A stretch of 64,000 bases of DNA from Agrobacterium vaccinii (GTDB lineage: Bacteria > Pseudomonadota > Alphaproteobacteria > Rhizobiales > Rhizobiaceae), in NCBI RefSeq assembly GCF_021310995.1, contig NZ_CP054150.1:1798001-1862000 (forward strand), written 5' to 3'. A program made the translations under genes and the position numbers. The notes beneath the pieces were generated by a model. The model had not been told where the DNA came from and ran no database searches. It saw nothing but the letters and a program-made list of their open reading frames with translations. Every line of letters begins with the position of its first letter. Position 1 is the stretch's first letter. Of this stretch, positions 17,714 through 26,986 are shown in pieces.

Positions 17714-17802
17714 CCGTCATCCTAGGGCTTGTCCCTAGTATCTAACCACGCTTCTGCGGATGCTACGTCGGTAGATCCTAGGGACAAGCCCTATGATGAC
17801 GG
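17714..17802. repeat. REPIN-like palindrome pair (copy B), intact
   Basis: The left palindrome is GTCAT, stem CCTAGGG/CCCTAGT, loop CTTGT, then ATC. After a 28-base spacer the inverted copy ends GATGACGG. Compared with copies A, D and E, stem position 4 is A-T instead of C-G, a compensated change. Nothing else is recognised in 17565-17854. Confidence 0.85.
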
Positions 17803-17854
17803 AAGTGGGTGTGTGATGGCGGCGCCCTAAAGTTAGGCTACAGGTCTAAGACCT

Positions 17855-18463
17855 TCAGCGCTGGCCGGGACGTGTGAGCTGGAACACATCCGTCCCGCCA
17901 TCGCAATAATCGCGGTAACCCATGCGGGCGATGGGGCGGGCGCGGGCCATATCGATGCGCCCGTTTTCGATGACGCTCTCATCGAGATGGATGCCCATGA
18001 CCTGGCCGAATACGACCCAGGTCTGCGCTTCGACGCCATCGACATCCACAGGGCGAATGATTTGCGTGACCCGGCATTCCAGTGCGGAATAGGCCTCTGC
18101 CACATAGGGCGCATCCACCAACTCGCCAGCCTTGGGTGTGAGACCGGCGATGTCGAATTCGTTCACGTCGTACTCGACCGGCGCGGACGATGCGTTCATC
18201 TGTTCCACCAGATGCCGACTGACGAGGTTTGCGGTGAAAACACCGGTTTCCTCGACATTGCGCACGCTATCCTTATGGCCGCTGGAGGCAAACATCACCA
18301 GTTTCGGTGTGTCCGACACGGCGTTGAAAAAGGAATAGGGCGCGAGATTAAGCGTGCCATCCCTGCCCTTCGAGCCGATCCAGCCGATGGGGCGCGGCGC
18401 GACGATGGCCTTGAACGGATCATGCGGCAGACCGTGGCGGTTGGTATCGGTTGCGTAAAACAT
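17855..18463 (-). CDS. Flavin reductase-like protein
   Basis: A 202-residue protein of the flavin reductase-like/FMN-binding split-barrel family: PRPIGWIGS near residues 24-32, LNLAPYSFFNAVSDTP, then KDSVRNVEETGVFTANLV. Such proteins bind FMN and either reduce flavin with NAD(P)H for a partner enzyme or act directly on small substrates. The start ATG overlaps the stop of the upstream nitroreductase gene as TGATG, so translation is probably coupled and the two flavoproteins may work together. Confidence 0.85.
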   Translation of the reverse strand: MFYATDTNRHGLPHDPFKAIVAPRPIGWIGSKGRDGTLNLAPYSFFNAVSDTPKLVMFASSGHKDSVRNVEETGVFTANLVSRHLVEQMNASSAPVEYDVNEFDIAGLTPKAGELVDAPYVAEAYSALECRVTQIIRPVDVDGVEAQTWVVFGQVMGIHLDESVIENGRIDMARARPIARMGYRDYCDGGTDVFQLTRPGQR

Positions 18464-19044
18464 CAGGCCTCACCCACCCATGTCACGACATCGGCCAATT
18501 CAGGGCGAGGACGCTCGACTGCCGGAAATGTGGTGGAGCCGATATAGATGAAGCCAGCGATCTTCTCGCCAGCATTCACGCCCAGTGCCGGGAAAAGGGC
18601 TTCGTCATAAGACACCCATTCCGTCAGCCAGTTGGCAGCATAACCGTTAGCATTGGCTGCAAACAGCATATTAAGGCAGACCGCGCCTGCGGACATGACC
18701 TGTTCCCATTCCGGGATTTTGACATGCGGCGCGGCTGTGCTGACAACGGCGACAACGACGGGCGCGCGGGTAAAGCGCGTGCGTTCGACTTCCTGATAAT
18801 CGGCACCGATATCAGGTGTTTTTTCAAGCGCCCGCTTCAGGACGGCTTCGCCCAGCCGCTGACGCTCTTCGCCGCGATAAACGATGAAACGCCAAGGTGC
18901 CAGCTTTCCATGGTCGGGCACGCGCACTGTCAGGCGCAGAATTTCCTCGATCTCTGCCGTATCAGGACCCGGCTCGGTCAGTTGCAATGCCGGGGTCGAA
19001 CGGCGGACATTCAAATAATCGATGAGGGAGATATTGTCTTTCAT
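18463..19044 (-). CDS. Nitroreductase-family flavoprotein
   Basis: A 193-residue FMN enzyme of the nitroreductase superfamily. RRSTPALQL near residue 15 and [13 protein letters not shown] carry FMN-phosphate contacts. The middle ([21 protein letters not shown]) and the end (GFIYIG) are typical of YdjA/RutE-type members. The start is [11 protein letters not shown]; the long open frame upstream is not family-like. Its stop overlaps the start of the flavin reductase gene by one base. The substrate is unknown. Its 5' end lies about 110 bp from the divergent gene at 19154. Confidence 0.85.
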   Translation of the reverse strand: MKDNISLIDYLNVRRSTPALQLTEPGPDTAEIEEILRLTVRVPDHGKLAPWRFIVYRGEERQRLGEAVLKRALEKTPDIGADYQEVERTRFTRAPVVVAVVSTAAPHVKIPEWEQVMSAGAVCLNMLFAANANGYAANWLTEWVSYDEALFPALGVNAGEKIAGFIYIGSTTFPAVERPRPELADVVTWVGEA

Positions 19045-19153
19045 GACAGAAGCGTTCCATTGTCGTACATATGAAATCAAGGGCCTTGAAATAGCCACCG
19101 GGTGGCGTTTGAAGTGGTCCTCGAAGAACAAGAAGTCAATGCGGTTGAGAGAA

Positions 19154-20134
19154 ATGACGTCCATCAAAATTGCGACCGGCCTATGCGTGGCACTCGTTTC
19201 GACCGCGCTGCCAATGGGCGTTGCCTTTTCGCAGGATGCATTCAAGGACTTCAAACAGCTTGGCGGCACGCAGAAAATGCCGAAGCTCAACGCGTTTACC
19301 GCGCCTGCGGCACCGGATGTCGAAAAAACCACCTCCCGCGATATCGTCATGGAAGCCAAGCTGACCAATGAAGGCGAGCCGATGATGGAAGGACTGGCAT
19401 GGCGTGTTTTCAGCCCCATCCCCGGCCCTGACGGCAAGCTGCCGATGCTGGCAAGCTCCGACGGCGGCTCTGCCGAGTTCCACCTGTCGCCGGGCGATTA
19501 CTTCGTCAACGTCTCCTTTGGCCGCGCAGGCGTGACAAAGAAGCTGAATGTGCCTGCCAGCGGCAAGATCGACAAGCAGGTACTGATCCTCGATGCCGGT
19601 GGCTTCGTGCTAAACGCGGTGGCCGGAACCGACAAGCGCATCTCACCGGGCCAGCTGAAATTTTCGGTCTACTCCTCCGACACGCAGGAAGATGGCGAGC
19701 GCCGTCTGGTGATGTCCGATGTCAAACCAAACACCGTGATCCGCCTCAACGCAGGCACTTACCACGTCGTCTCCGAGTATGGCGGCATCAACGCAGTCGT
19801 GCGCGCCGACATTCAGGTGGAAGCAGGCAAGCTGACGGAAGCAACGCTTCAGCACCACGCCGCACAGGTCACGCTGAAACTCGTGTCCGAACATGGCGGC
19901 GAAGCGATTGCCGATACGGCATGGTCGGTGCTGACGGGCTCCGGCGACCTCGTCAACGAAAGCGTCAGCGCCTTCTCCACCATGGTGCTAGCCGACGGCG
20001 AATACACGGCCATCGCTCGCAACAAGGACAAGGTCTACCAACGCAACTTCAAGATCGCATCAGGGCAGGATTCGGACGTGGAAGTGCTGATGAAGGACCA
20101 AGCCCCGGATGATACGATGGGTGATTTTGAATAG
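19154..20134 (+). CDS. Secreted or periplasmic hypothetical protein
   Basis: About 326 residues with an N-terminal signal peptide ([24 protein letters not shown]; cleavage expected after AFS). The mature part contains three similar segments in which a GxY/D turn recurs: [26 protein letters not shown] and [12 protein letters not shown]. This suggests repeated beta-sandwich modules of about 90 residues. The start could instead be ATG 19139 (MRLREM), in the same frame; neither ribosome-binding site is strong. The function is unknown. Confidence 0.7.
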   Translation: MTSIKIATGLCVALVSTALPMGVAFSQDAFKDFKQLGGTQKMPKLNAFTAPAAPDVEKTTSRDIVMEAKLTNEGEPMMEGLAWRVFSPIPGPDGKLPMLASSDGGSAEFHLSPGDYFVNVSFGRAGVTKKLNVPASGKIDKQVLILDAGGFVLNAVAGTDKRISPGQLKFSVYSSDTQEDGERRLVMSDVKPNTVIRLNAGTYHVVSEYGGINAVVRADIQVEAGKLTEATLQHHAAQVTLKLVSEHGGEAIADTAWSVLTGSGDLVNESVSAFSTMVLADGEYTAIARNKDKVYQRNFKIASGQDSDVEVLMKDQAPDDTMGDFE

Positions 20135-20202
20135 GATCGAGGCGGCGCTTTAGTTGTTCTCGGTGTTCCGTTGGCCTATTGCTGAAGAATAAACCTCCCA
20201 CA

Positions 20203-20231
20203 TTGACAAAATTACGTAAAATACGTAATTT
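20203..20231 (+). promoter_or_regulatory. Promoter with embedded palindromic operator of the toxin-antitoxin operon
   Basis: The -35 TTGACA (20203-20208) and a -10-like TAATTT (20226-20231) are 17 bases apart. The spacer and the -10 are covered by a perfect inverted repeat, AAATTACGTA (20209-20218), AAA, TACGTAATTT (20222-20231). Binding of the antitoxin or toxin-antitoxin complex here would block RNA polymerase, the usual autoregulation of such operons. Confidence 0.75.
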
Positions 20232-20254
20232 ATCTATCAATAAGGAGATAGATT

Positions 20255-20509
20255 ATGGGTTCAGCGCTCCAAATACCCGCATCAGATTTCTCTCGTCACT
20301 TTGGACGAATTCGTGAAGCAGTGCATGAGGCCGGAGTGATCGAGGTCACGTCGCATAGCCGTGTTGTGGGCGCGTATATTAGCGCAGAAGAACTTGAGCA
20401 TTTCAACCGCCTCAAACGACGTGAAGTACAGGTGCTTCATGTTAGCGAAATCGATGACCGGCTGCTTAACGAGATTGAAAACGCAGAGTATGGCGTCGTA
20501 TCCAAGTGA
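20255..20509 (+). CDS. Type II antitoxin, Phd/YefM-like
   Basis: An 84-residue protein with the Phd/YefM pattern: an N-terminal DNA-binding and dimerisation part (IPASDFSRHFGRIREAV, VIEVTSHSRVVGAYISAEE) followed by an acidic tail expected to wrap the toxin (VSEIDDRLLNEIENAEYG). AAGGAG lies 7 bases before the ATG. The stop overlaps the toxin start by 4 bases (GTGA). It probably represses its own promoter through the palindrome at 20209-20231. The exact antitoxin family needs a profile search. Confidence 0.75.
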   Translation: MGSALQIPASDFSRHFGRIREAVHEAGVIEVTSHSRVVGAYISAEELEHFNRLKRREVQVLHVSEIDDRLLNEIENAEYGVVSK

Positions 20510-20856
20510 ACCTGCCAGACCCTACTCCGGGTCTCGTCATCCGGTTTGATTACACTTGGCACAGAAACCATTTAAGGAAAGAACGACCGTGCGCCATCGT
20601 TCTGGCCTCGAGTGAAACCGGCATTGTAACGGTTGTTCCCATTACTCATTCCTACCCAGATATCGGGGAAGAAGACCAATCGTTGCAGATACCCGAAGAC
20701 ATCTGCAAAGCAATAGGTTTGGACGAGGACATCAGTTACGTTCGGCTGAGCGAGGTCAATCGGTTCGAGTGGCCTTCAGACCGTATCAAACCACTACCAA
20801 ACAATCCCTCTCGCTGCGACTACGGAACGTACCCAAAGATTTCTTTCTGGAAATAA
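20506..20856 (+). CDS. PemK/MazF-like toxin
   Basis: A 116-residue protein resembling PemK-like growth inhibitors. It begins PDPTPGLVIRFDYTW, with a basic RKERPCAIVLAS strand and then VTVVPITHS, a strand-turn pattern typical of MazF/PemK/CcdB folds. MazF-type toxins are ribosome-independent mRNA endonucleases; activity is inferred, not seen. The GTG start overlaps the antitoxin stop. The GC content is lower than in the flanking genes, consistent with acquisition. Confidence 0.72.
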   Translation: MNLPDPTPGLVIRFDYTWHRNHLRKERPCAIVLASSETGIVTVVPITHSYPDIGEEDQSLQIPEDICKAIGLDEDISYVRLSEVNRFEWPSDRIKPLPNNPSRCDYGTYPKISFWK

Positions 20857-20936
20857 AAAAGAGCCTGGCAGCCGCCGTCCGAGCCGGACGCGTCAGCACT
20901 TCCAAAGTTTGAACGATCCCAAATCGCCCGGTAGTC

Positions 20937-20964
20937 GATCCTCGGGACGAGCCCGAGGATAACG
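20937..20964. repeat. Single palindrome of the REPIN-like family (copy C)
   Basis: GATCCTCGGGACGAGCCCGAGGATAACG is one half of the pair seen elsewhere, in the right-hand orientation. It lies between the converging toxin gene and thrS. No left partner is recognisable. Confidence 0.7.
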
Positions 20965-20978
20965 TTGAGAGTATCGCC

Positions 20979-22997
20979 TCAGGCTACGATGCCATTCGCC
21001 TTAGCAGCCTTCGCCGCACGCTTGCGCTTCACATCCGGTGGTGTCGCCTCATCCACGAGGTTGGTAATCGCTTCGTCCAGCGCATACGACGTCTGGGCCT
21101 GCGAGCCCAGGCGGCGGATGTTGACGGTGCGTTCTTCGGCTTCCTTCTTACCACAGACGATGATGACCGGGACCTTGGTGACCGAGTGTTCGCGGACCTT
21201 ATAGTTGATCTTCTCGTTGCGGAAATCGGTTTCAACCGAGAGGCCCGCATCGCGCAGGGCTTCGGCAACTTCACGACCGTAATCGTCTGCATCAGACGTT
21301 ATCGTTGCGACGACGACCTGCTGCGGCGCGAACCAGAGCGGCATGTGACCGGCGAAGTTCTCGATGAGAATGCCGAGGAAGCGTTCCATCGAGCCGCAGA
21401 TGGCGCGGTGGATCATCACCGGCTGGCGCTTTTCCGAGGCCTGATCGATGTAGAAGGCACCGAAGCGTTCCGGCAGGTTGAAGTCCACCTGCGTGGTGCC
21501 GCACTGCCATTCGCGCCCAATGGCATCCTTCAGTGTGTATTCGAACTTCGGCCCGTAAAACGCGCCCTCACCCGGCAGAATGTCGGTCTTGATGCGGCCT
21601 TCGGACTTTTCTTCGATGGATTTGAGAACATCGGTCATGACGCTTTCGGCGCGGTCCCATACTTCGTCGGAGCCGACGCGCTTTTCAGGGCGCGTGGAGA
21701 GCTTGACGACGATTTCCTCGAAGCCGAAGTCCTTGTAGACCGACAGGATGAGATCGTTGATGCGCAGGCATTCCGCCGCCATCTGCTCTTCCGTGCAGAA
21801 AACGTGGGCGTCGTCCTGCGTGAAGCCGCGAACGCGCATCAGGCCGTGCAGCGCACCGGAGGCTTCATAGCGATGGACGTTGCCGAATTCTGCAAGGCGA
21901 ACAGGCAGTTCGCGGTAAGACTTCAACCCATGCTTGAATATTTGAACATGGCCAGGGCAGTTCATCGGCTTTAGCGCGAAAACGCGGTTATCCGCTTCCT
22001 CGTCCTTCGGATGCGTGAACGCATAGGCCGATTTAACGGCGAACATGTTTTCCTGGTACCAGCCCCAGTGCCCCGAGGTTTCCCACAGCGAAGCGTCCAG
22101 AACCTGCGGCGCGTTGACTTCCTGATAGGTGCCTTCGAGGTTGCGGCGCATATAGGCCGTCAGGGTCTGGAACATGCGCCAGCCCTTGCCGTGCCAGAAG
22201 ACGACGCCCGGACCTTCTTCCTGAAAATGGAACAGATCCATTTCGCGGCCGAGCTTCCGGTGATCGCGCTTTTCGGCTTCGGCCAGAATGTGGAGATACT
22301 GATCCAGCTCGTCCTGCGTGGCCCATGCGGTACCGTAGATGCGCGTCAGCATCGGGTTGTTGCTGTCGCCACGCCAATAGGCACCGGCAACCTTCATCAG
22401 CTTGAAGGCCGTGCCGATCTGTCCAGTGTTGGCCATGTGCGGGCCACGGCAAAGGTCGAACCAGTCACCCTGATAATAGATCTTCAGGTCCTGCCCCTCG
22501 GGAATGGCATCCACGAGTTCGACCTTGTAGCTCTCACCCTTGGCAGCGAAGACTTCCTTGGCCTTTTCGCGGCTCCAGATTTCCCGCGTGAACGGCTTGG
22601 AGCGCCCGATGATTTCCTTCATCTTCTTTTCGATCTTCGGCAGATCTTCCGGCGTGAAGGGCTCGTTCTTGGCGAAGTCGTAGTAGAAACCGTTTTCGAT
22701 GACGGGGCCGATCGTGACCTGCGTGCCGGGCCATAGTTCCTGCACGGCTTCGGCCATCACGTGGGCTGCATCGTGGCGGATCAGTTCCAGAGCACGCTTG
22801 TCATCACGGGTGACGATCTCGATCTTGCCATCGACGATGTTGTCTGAGAGGTCGCGCACAGTGCCATCCAGCGCAATCGCGACGGCTTTCTTTGCAAGCG
22901 ACTTGGAAATGGATTCGGCAACATCGCGTCCAGTCGTGCCGGGGGCATACTGACGAACGGAGCCATCGGGAAATGTTAGGGAAACGGCGTCTGACAT
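20979..22997 (-). CDS. thrS: Threonine--tRNA ligase
   Basis: A 672-residue class II aminoacyl-tRNA synthetase that charges tRNA-Thr. It has an N-terminal TGS domain (residues 1-65), an editing domain with [10 protein letters not shown] and the CRGPHM cysteine motif, and the catalytic core ([11 protein letters not shown], the class II motif 2 region [19 protein letters not shown]). Motif 3 lies at [11 protein letters not shown], and an anticodon-binding domain ends the protein ([12 protein letters not shown]). AGGAGA precedes two adjacent ATGs; the second has better spacing. Confidence 0.95.
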   Translation of the reverse strand: MSDAVSLTFPDGSVRQYAPGTTGRDVAESISKSLAKKAVAIALDGTVRDLSDNIVDGKIEIVTRDDKRALELIRHDAAHVMAEAVQELWPGTQVTIGPVIENGFYYDFAKNEPFTPEDLPKIEKKMKEIIGRSKPFTREIWSREKAKEVFAAKGESYKVELVDAIPEGQDLKIYYQGDWFDLCRGPHMANTGQIGTAFKLMKVAGAYWRGDSNNPMLTRIYGTAWATQDELDQYLHILAEAEKRDHRKLGREMDLFHFQEEGPGVVFWHGKGWRMFQTLTAYMRRNLEGTYQEVNAPQVLDASLWETSGHWGWYQENMFAVKSAYAFTHPKDEEADNRVFALKPMNCPGHVQIFKHGLKSYRELPVRLAEFGNVHRYEASGALHGLMRVRGFTQDDAHVFCTEEQMAAECLRINDLILSVYKDFGFEEIVVKLSTRPEKRVGSDEVWDRAESVMTDVLKSIEEKSEGRIKTDILPGEGAFYGPKFEYTLKDAIGREWQCGTTQVDFNLPERFGAFYIDQASEKRQPVMIHRAICGSMERFLGILIENFAGHMPLWFAPQQVVVATITSDADDYGREVAEALRDAGLSVETDFRNEKINYKVREHSVTKVPVIIVCGKKEAEERTVNIRRLGSQAQTSYALDEAITNLVDEATPPDVKRKRAAKAAKANGIVA

Positions 22998-23109
22998 CAT
23001 AATTCTCCTGTCCAGTCCCGCCAACGAATGCGGGTGGTGCTGTTGACCGGCTGACGCCGGAATGTGAACGCGCGGGTGATAATGTGGAATCCGCGCTGAG
23101 TAAAGAATT

Positions 23110-23541
23110 TTAAGAAAGCGCGGGCAACCGCCAGAAGGCCCGGGCTTCCTGCGGCAGCTTCGAAAGGGTTCGATTGAAAGCATCCGGGTCTACGTTCCGC
23201 CCCAAAGCTTCTGCTACATCCCGAATGGCAGAATCGGTCGAGAGATTATGGTTGTGGCGCAGCGCTCGAACTTCCATCATCATTTCGGTTTCGCTGCCGA
23301 ATGCACGCCTCTCTTCGCTGACGTCCCAATCGCTGACGAAGATAGCACGTAGAACCGGCGGCAATGCGTTCGCAAAGTCCAATGCCTGTTGCACCGTCAA
23401 TCTGCGGCGAAACACCTGAAGCACTGCCTGTAACATCGTGTAGGCCTGATGCGATGTACTCAGCATGGAAACCTCTTTCAGGTCTTCCATGAACCGGTCG
23501 AAATCCACCGACGCCTGACGGTACTCCATCGGCATAGGCAC
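23110..23541 (-). CDS. DUF2267 family protein
   Basis: A 143-residue helical cytoplasmic protein of the DUF2267 family ([43 protein letters not shown]). The role is unknown. The start is GTG 23541 with GGGGAT 7 bases upstream; ATGs at 23535 and 23529 are alternatives. It lies 4 bp downstream of yidD and probably belongs to the same transcript. Confidence 0.82.
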   Translation of the reverse strand: MPMPMEYRQASVDFDRFMEDLKEVSMLSTSHQAYTMLQAVLQVFRRRLTVQQALDFANALPPVLRAIFVSDWDVSEERRAFGSETEMMMEVRALRHNHNLSTDSAIRDVAEALGRNVDPDAFNRTLSKLPQEARAFWRLPALS

Positions 23542-23545
23542 GTGC

Positions 23546-23917
23546 TTATCCCCCTGTGTTGGTTTGCTTTCTGGCCTGCCTCCAATAGGACCATGGTGCC
23601 CACCAGACATATGTATCGTCCAATTTTTCCACGACCGGATCAAGTCCGCTCGTCCCACCGGGTCCGCAGCGGGCGACACGAAAAAGCGTCAACCATCCGC
23701 CTGCCCAGAGGCCATGGCGCGCAAAAGCCTCATAGCCATATTCGGAACAGGTGGGAATGTGGCGGCAAGAATTGCCGACGAAGCCGGAGAAGGCGAGCTG
23801 GTAGAAGCGGATAAGGCCCATGCCGAGAAGACGTCCCGGCGTTTTGGCAAAGGAGCCTGACCAGTTGCGGGTTTTCGGCGTCTTGTCGGGGTGCTGGCAG
23901 TTCGGGTCGTTGCACAC
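23546..23917 (-). CDS. yidD: Membrane protein insertion efficiency factor YidD
   Basis: A 123-residue member of the YidD/DUF37 family, which assists YidC-dependent insertion of inner-membrane proteins. The signature RHIPTCSEYGYEA with conserved Cys is present, followed by ARCGPGGTSGLDPV. An amphipathic N-terminal segment (LLGMGLIRFYQLAFS) should associate with the membrane. It is packed tightly between the NifU-like gene (3 bp) and DUF2267 (4 bp), suggesting one operon. Confidence 0.92.
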   Translation of the reverse strand: MCNDPNCQHPDKTPKTRNWSGSFAKTPGRLLGMGLIRFYQLAFSGFVGNSCRHIPTCSEYGYEAFARHGLWAGGWLTLFRVARCGPGGTSGLDPVVEKLDDTYVWWAPWSYWRQARKQTNTGG

Positions 23918-23920
23918 AGC

Positions 23921-24361
23921 TTAAGCCGGAAGGCGCTGCTCGGCCTCGATCTGGTCGAGACAGTCGCAGATGGCATCGAAGGTGAGCATTGTCGAGGCGT
24001 GACGGGCTTTGTAATCCTTGACGGGTTTCAGGATGCGCATATCCACAAAGCGGCCCTCCGGCCCCTCGCCGCCTGCCGTCAGCATGGCCAGCATATCGGC
24101 GCGTGCCTGACGCACTTCGCCGCTGGTTGCGCCGACAACGTTGTTGGCCATGATGGAGGACGAGGCTTGACCCAGCGCGCAGGCGCGGACCTCATGGGAA
24201 AAATCTGTGACCACACCATCGGCAAGCTTGACGTAAACCTTGACCTTGGAGCCGCAGAGCTTGGAATGTTTCTGCGCGCTGGCATCCGCATCCGGCATGG
24301 GACCGGTCAGCGGAATATTGCCGGCGAATTCGAGAATACGGTTGTTGTAAATATCGTCCAT
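23921..24361 (-). CDS. NifU/SufU-like iron-sulfur cluster scaffold protein
   Basis: A 146-residue NifU N-terminal-domain protein. The three scaffold cysteines are visible in the order KLCGSKV, VRACALGQASSS and ICDCLDQ. Such proteins bind transient Fe-S clusters or zinc for transfer. ATG 24361 (MDDIYNNRILEF) was preferred over ATG 24373 on ribosome-binding site and family start. It is the first gene of the yidD-DUF2267 cluster and is divergent from folE across 264 bp. Confidence 0.85.
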   Translation of the reverse strand: MDDIYNNRILEFAGNIPLTGPMPDADASAQKHSKLCGSKVKVYVKLADGVVTDFSHEVRACALGQASSSIMANNVVGATSGEVRQARADMLAMLTAGGEGPEGRFVDMRILKPVKDYKARHASTMLTFDAICDCLDQIEAEQRLPA

Positions 24362-24625
24362 TGGCTGGTCCATTCGCGCAGGATTGATTTTTCAAACACT
24401 GTGTCATCAGTGGCAAGGCTTTTCTGCACGGGCGTCACCATTATATGTTACGACACATCGTCGTCATCAAGGTGCGGTGAATTTAATCCTTCCGTCACCG
24501 TTTTCGTGACCACAGACTTGCCAAATTGCCTGAAACCAACCAGATAGCAGGCGCGGCAACTTTGTACTCATGCCGTAACCTAATATTCAGGTGCGGATTT
24601 TCAACCGTGCCGGGAGACCAAAAAG

Positions 24626-25252
24626 ATGGATGCTATCGTGAAGAATTTCCCCGGTGCAGGCACAAAGAACGACGCGGTCGATACGCGCCCCACACAGGCG
24701 GAAGCCGAAGACGCCGTGCGCGTTCTGCTTCGCTGGGCGGGCGACAATCCCGAACGCGAAGGCCTGCTCGATACGCCCAAGCGCGTGGCCAAGTCCTACC
24801 GTGAGCTCTTCGGCGGTTATGATCTGAATGCCAGCGACGTTCTGGGCACCACCTTCGAGGAAGTCGGCGGTTACGACGACATTATTCTCGTGCGCGACAT
24901 TCCGTTCTACTCGCATTGCGAACACCATATGGTGCCCATCGTCGGCAAGGCGCATGTCGCCTATCTGCCAGCAGGACGGGTTCTGGGATTGTCCAAGATT
25001 GCCCGCGTGGTCGAAATCTACGGCCGCCGCTTGCAGACGCAGGAAACGATGACGGCGCAGATTTCGCTGGCCATCGAGACGACGCTGAAGCCACGCGGCG
25101 TGGCCGTGATGATCGATGCCGAGCACATGTGCATGTCCATGCGCGGCGTGCAGAAGCAGGGCTCCACCACGCTGACGACCAGCTTCACCGGCACATTCAA
25201 GTCCGAACCGGCGCAGCAGGCGCGGTTCATGACGATGGTCTACAACCGCTAA
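24626..25252 (+). CDS. folE: GTP cyclohydrolase I
   Basis: A 208-residue enzyme that converts GTP to dihydroneopterin triphosphate, the first step of folate synthesis. Zinc ligands are visible in [11 protein letters not shown] and MCMSMRGV; the catalytic and substrate region is [20 protein letters not shown], ending in FMTMVYNR. An intrinsic terminator follows, so hisI is probably transcribed separately. Confidence 0.95.
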   Translation: MDAIVKNFPGAGTKNDAVDTRPTQAEAEDAVRVLLRWAGDNPEREGLLDTPKRVAKSYRELFGGYDLNASDVLGTTFEEVGGYDDIILVRDIPFYSHCEHHMVPIVGKAHVAYLPAGRVLGLSKIARVVEIYGRRLQTQETMTAQISLAIETTLKPRGVAVMIDAEHMCMSMRGVQKQGSTTLTTSFTGTFKSEPAQQARFMTMVYNR

Positions 25253-25270
25253 GATTAAAATCGATCTGAC

Positions 25271-25294
25271 AGGGCGGCGCGGGCCGCCCTTTTT
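25271..25294 (+). terminator. Intrinsic terminator after folE
   Basis: A perfect stem AGGGCGGC with GCCGCCCT has a 4-base loop GCGG and is followed by a run of T. Confidence 0.85.
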
Positions 25295-25340
25295 GATTTC
25301 TGCCAAGGCAATTCTTTGCCGCTTGTCATCAGAGGTTCCC

Positions 25341-25799
25341 ATGTCTTCGATATTTCCGCCCGCACCTGCGGACAAGGAAGAGCTTGAGTCATCAGGTGCC
25401 TTCACACCGAAATTCGATGCCCACGGCCTCGTCACCGCCGTCGTGACCGACATCAAGGACGGCGAGTTGCTGATGGTGGCGCATATGAATGCGCAGGCGC
25501 TATCGCTGACGCTCGAAACAGGCATCGCGCATTATTACAGCCGCTCGCGCGATAAAATCTGGAAGAAGGGCGAGACCTCCGGCAACCTGCAGACCGTGCG
25601 GGAACTGCGCACCGATTGCGATCAGGATGCCATCTGGCTGAAGGTTTCAGTCGCAGGCCACGATGCAACCTGCCACACGGGTCGCCGCTCCTGCTTTTAC
25701 AGGACTGTGACATTGGAAAACGGTCAGGCAATCACGACCGTTACTGACGAAACGCGGCACTTCGACCCGGCGGAAACCTACGGCACTCCGAAAAACTGA
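25341..25799 (+). CDS. hisI: Phosphoribosyl-AMP cyclohydrolase
   Basis: A 152-residue enzyme of histidine synthesis that opens the purine ring of phosphoribosyl-AMP. The conserved [10 protein letters not shown], the metal-binding [11 protein letters not shown], and the cysteines in [12 protein letters not shown] are present. It lacks a HisE (pyrophosphohydrolase) domain, as is usual in Rhizobiales. The start at MSSIFPPAP has AGAGG 5 bases upstream. Confidence 0.94.
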   Translation: MSSIFPPAPADKEELESSGAFTPKFDAHGLVTAVVTDIKDGELLMVAHMNAQALSLTLETGIAHYYSRSRDKIWKKGETSGNLQTVRELRTDCDQDAIWLKVSVAGHDATCHTGRRSCFYRTVTLENGQAITTVTDETRHFDPAETYGTPKN

Positions 25800-25890
25800 T
25801 TATTTCCATTCCCTGCGCTCTTGTTACGATTATTATAGGAGTTGGCACAGTAAACTACAGATTGAGTGCATCTGCTTGGGAGTGAAATGG

Positions 25891-26841
25891 ATGTTGGGTT
25901 GGGGATTGAACCGCGAAAATCCGGCAGCGATGGCGGCCTTGGAAAAGGTCGAACAGCAAAACTCTGCGCCCCTGCCCAAAATTCCCGATAACCGCATTGC
26001 GCTGGCACTGGGTGGCGGTGCCGCACGTGGCTGGGCCCATATCGGAGTTCTGCGGGCGCTGGATGAGGCGGGCGTGCAGATCGGCATGATCGCGGGCACC
26101 TCCATCGGCGCGTTGGTTGGCGGCTGTTATCTGGCAGGCAAGCTGGACGAACTCGAAGAATTCGCGCGATCGCTCACCATGCGCCGCATAGCAGGCCTGC
26201 TGGACCTGACGATTGGCGGCGGCGGCCTGTTCGGCGGCATGCGGCTGACCAAACGCATGCAGGAGCACCTTGTCGGCCTCAACATCGAAGACCTGGGACA
26301 CCCCTTCATTGCCGTGGCAACGGAGCTTAAAACTGGCCACGAAGTGTGGGTGCACCAGGGCGACCTGATCACGGCGCTGCGCTCATCCTACGCTCTTCCT
26401 GGCATTTTCGAGCCTGTCCGCTGCAACGGCAGAACGCTGATCGACGGCGCACTGGTCAACCCGGTGCCTGTCTCCGTCTGCCGCGCCTATGAACAGACGC
26501 TGGTGGTGGCGGTGAACCTCAACTACGACATTTTCGGACGCTCCGCGGTGGTCAAGCACGGTGCAGGGCAAGCCAGCGGAGAACCCTTGCCCAAAGCACC
26601 ATCCGAGACAGCACGCGTGGGCCTTCCCGGCGTCATGGTGCAAGCGTTCAACATCATTCAGGACAGGATTTCCCGCTCGCGCCTCGCCGGTGACCCGCCG
26701 GACCTGGCGCTGCATCCGCGCATCAACCACATAGGCCTGTCGGAATTCCACCGCGCCGCCGAATCAATCGAGCGCGGTTATGAGGAAGCGCGCTCGAGAA
26801 TACCGGAACTGAAACGGATGCAGCAGGTGTTTCAGGGGTGA
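25891..26841 (+). CDS. Patatin-like phospholipase (RssA/NTE-type)
   Basis: A 316-residue serine hydrolase of the patatin family. The oxyanion loop LGGGAARGWAHIG and the nucleophile elbow GTSIGAL with catalytic Ser are present, and the catalytic Asp lies in LIDGALVNPVPV. The substrate is presumably a phospholipid or lysophospholipid. The chosen start MLGWGLNREN has GGGAG 8 bases upstream; TTG 25876 and GTG 25882 are alternatives. Confidence 0.87.
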   Translation: MLGWGLNRENPAAMAALEKVEQQNSAPLPKIPDNRIALALGGGAARGWAHIGVLRALDEAGVQIGMIAGTSIGALVGGCYLAGKLDELEEFARSLTMRRIAGLLDLTIGGGGLFGGMRLTKRMQEHLVGLNIEDLGHPFIAVATELKTGHEVWVHQGDLITALRSSYALPGIFEPVRCNGRTLIDGALVNPVPVSVCRAYEQTLVVAVNLNYDIFGRSAVVKHGAGQASGEPLPKAPSETARVGLPGVMVQAFNIIQDRISRSRLAGDPPDLALHPRINHIGLSEFHRAAESIERGYEEARSRIPELKRMQQVFQG

Positions 26842-26986
26842 TTGTGTCGGAAGGCACCCTCCCTCCGTCATTCGGCCTTGAGCCGAAATCCAGCGGCGCC
26901 ACCTCGACTGCCGTCATCCTCGGGCTTGTCCCGAGGATCTGACCACGTTGAATGTCGGGGTGAGTTAGATCCTCGGGACGAGCCCA

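Noticed and set aside
23001..23109. T-box or attenuator leader upstream of thrS
   Set aside because: No T-box core, no stem series and no terminator were seen; only an ordinary ribosome-binding site.
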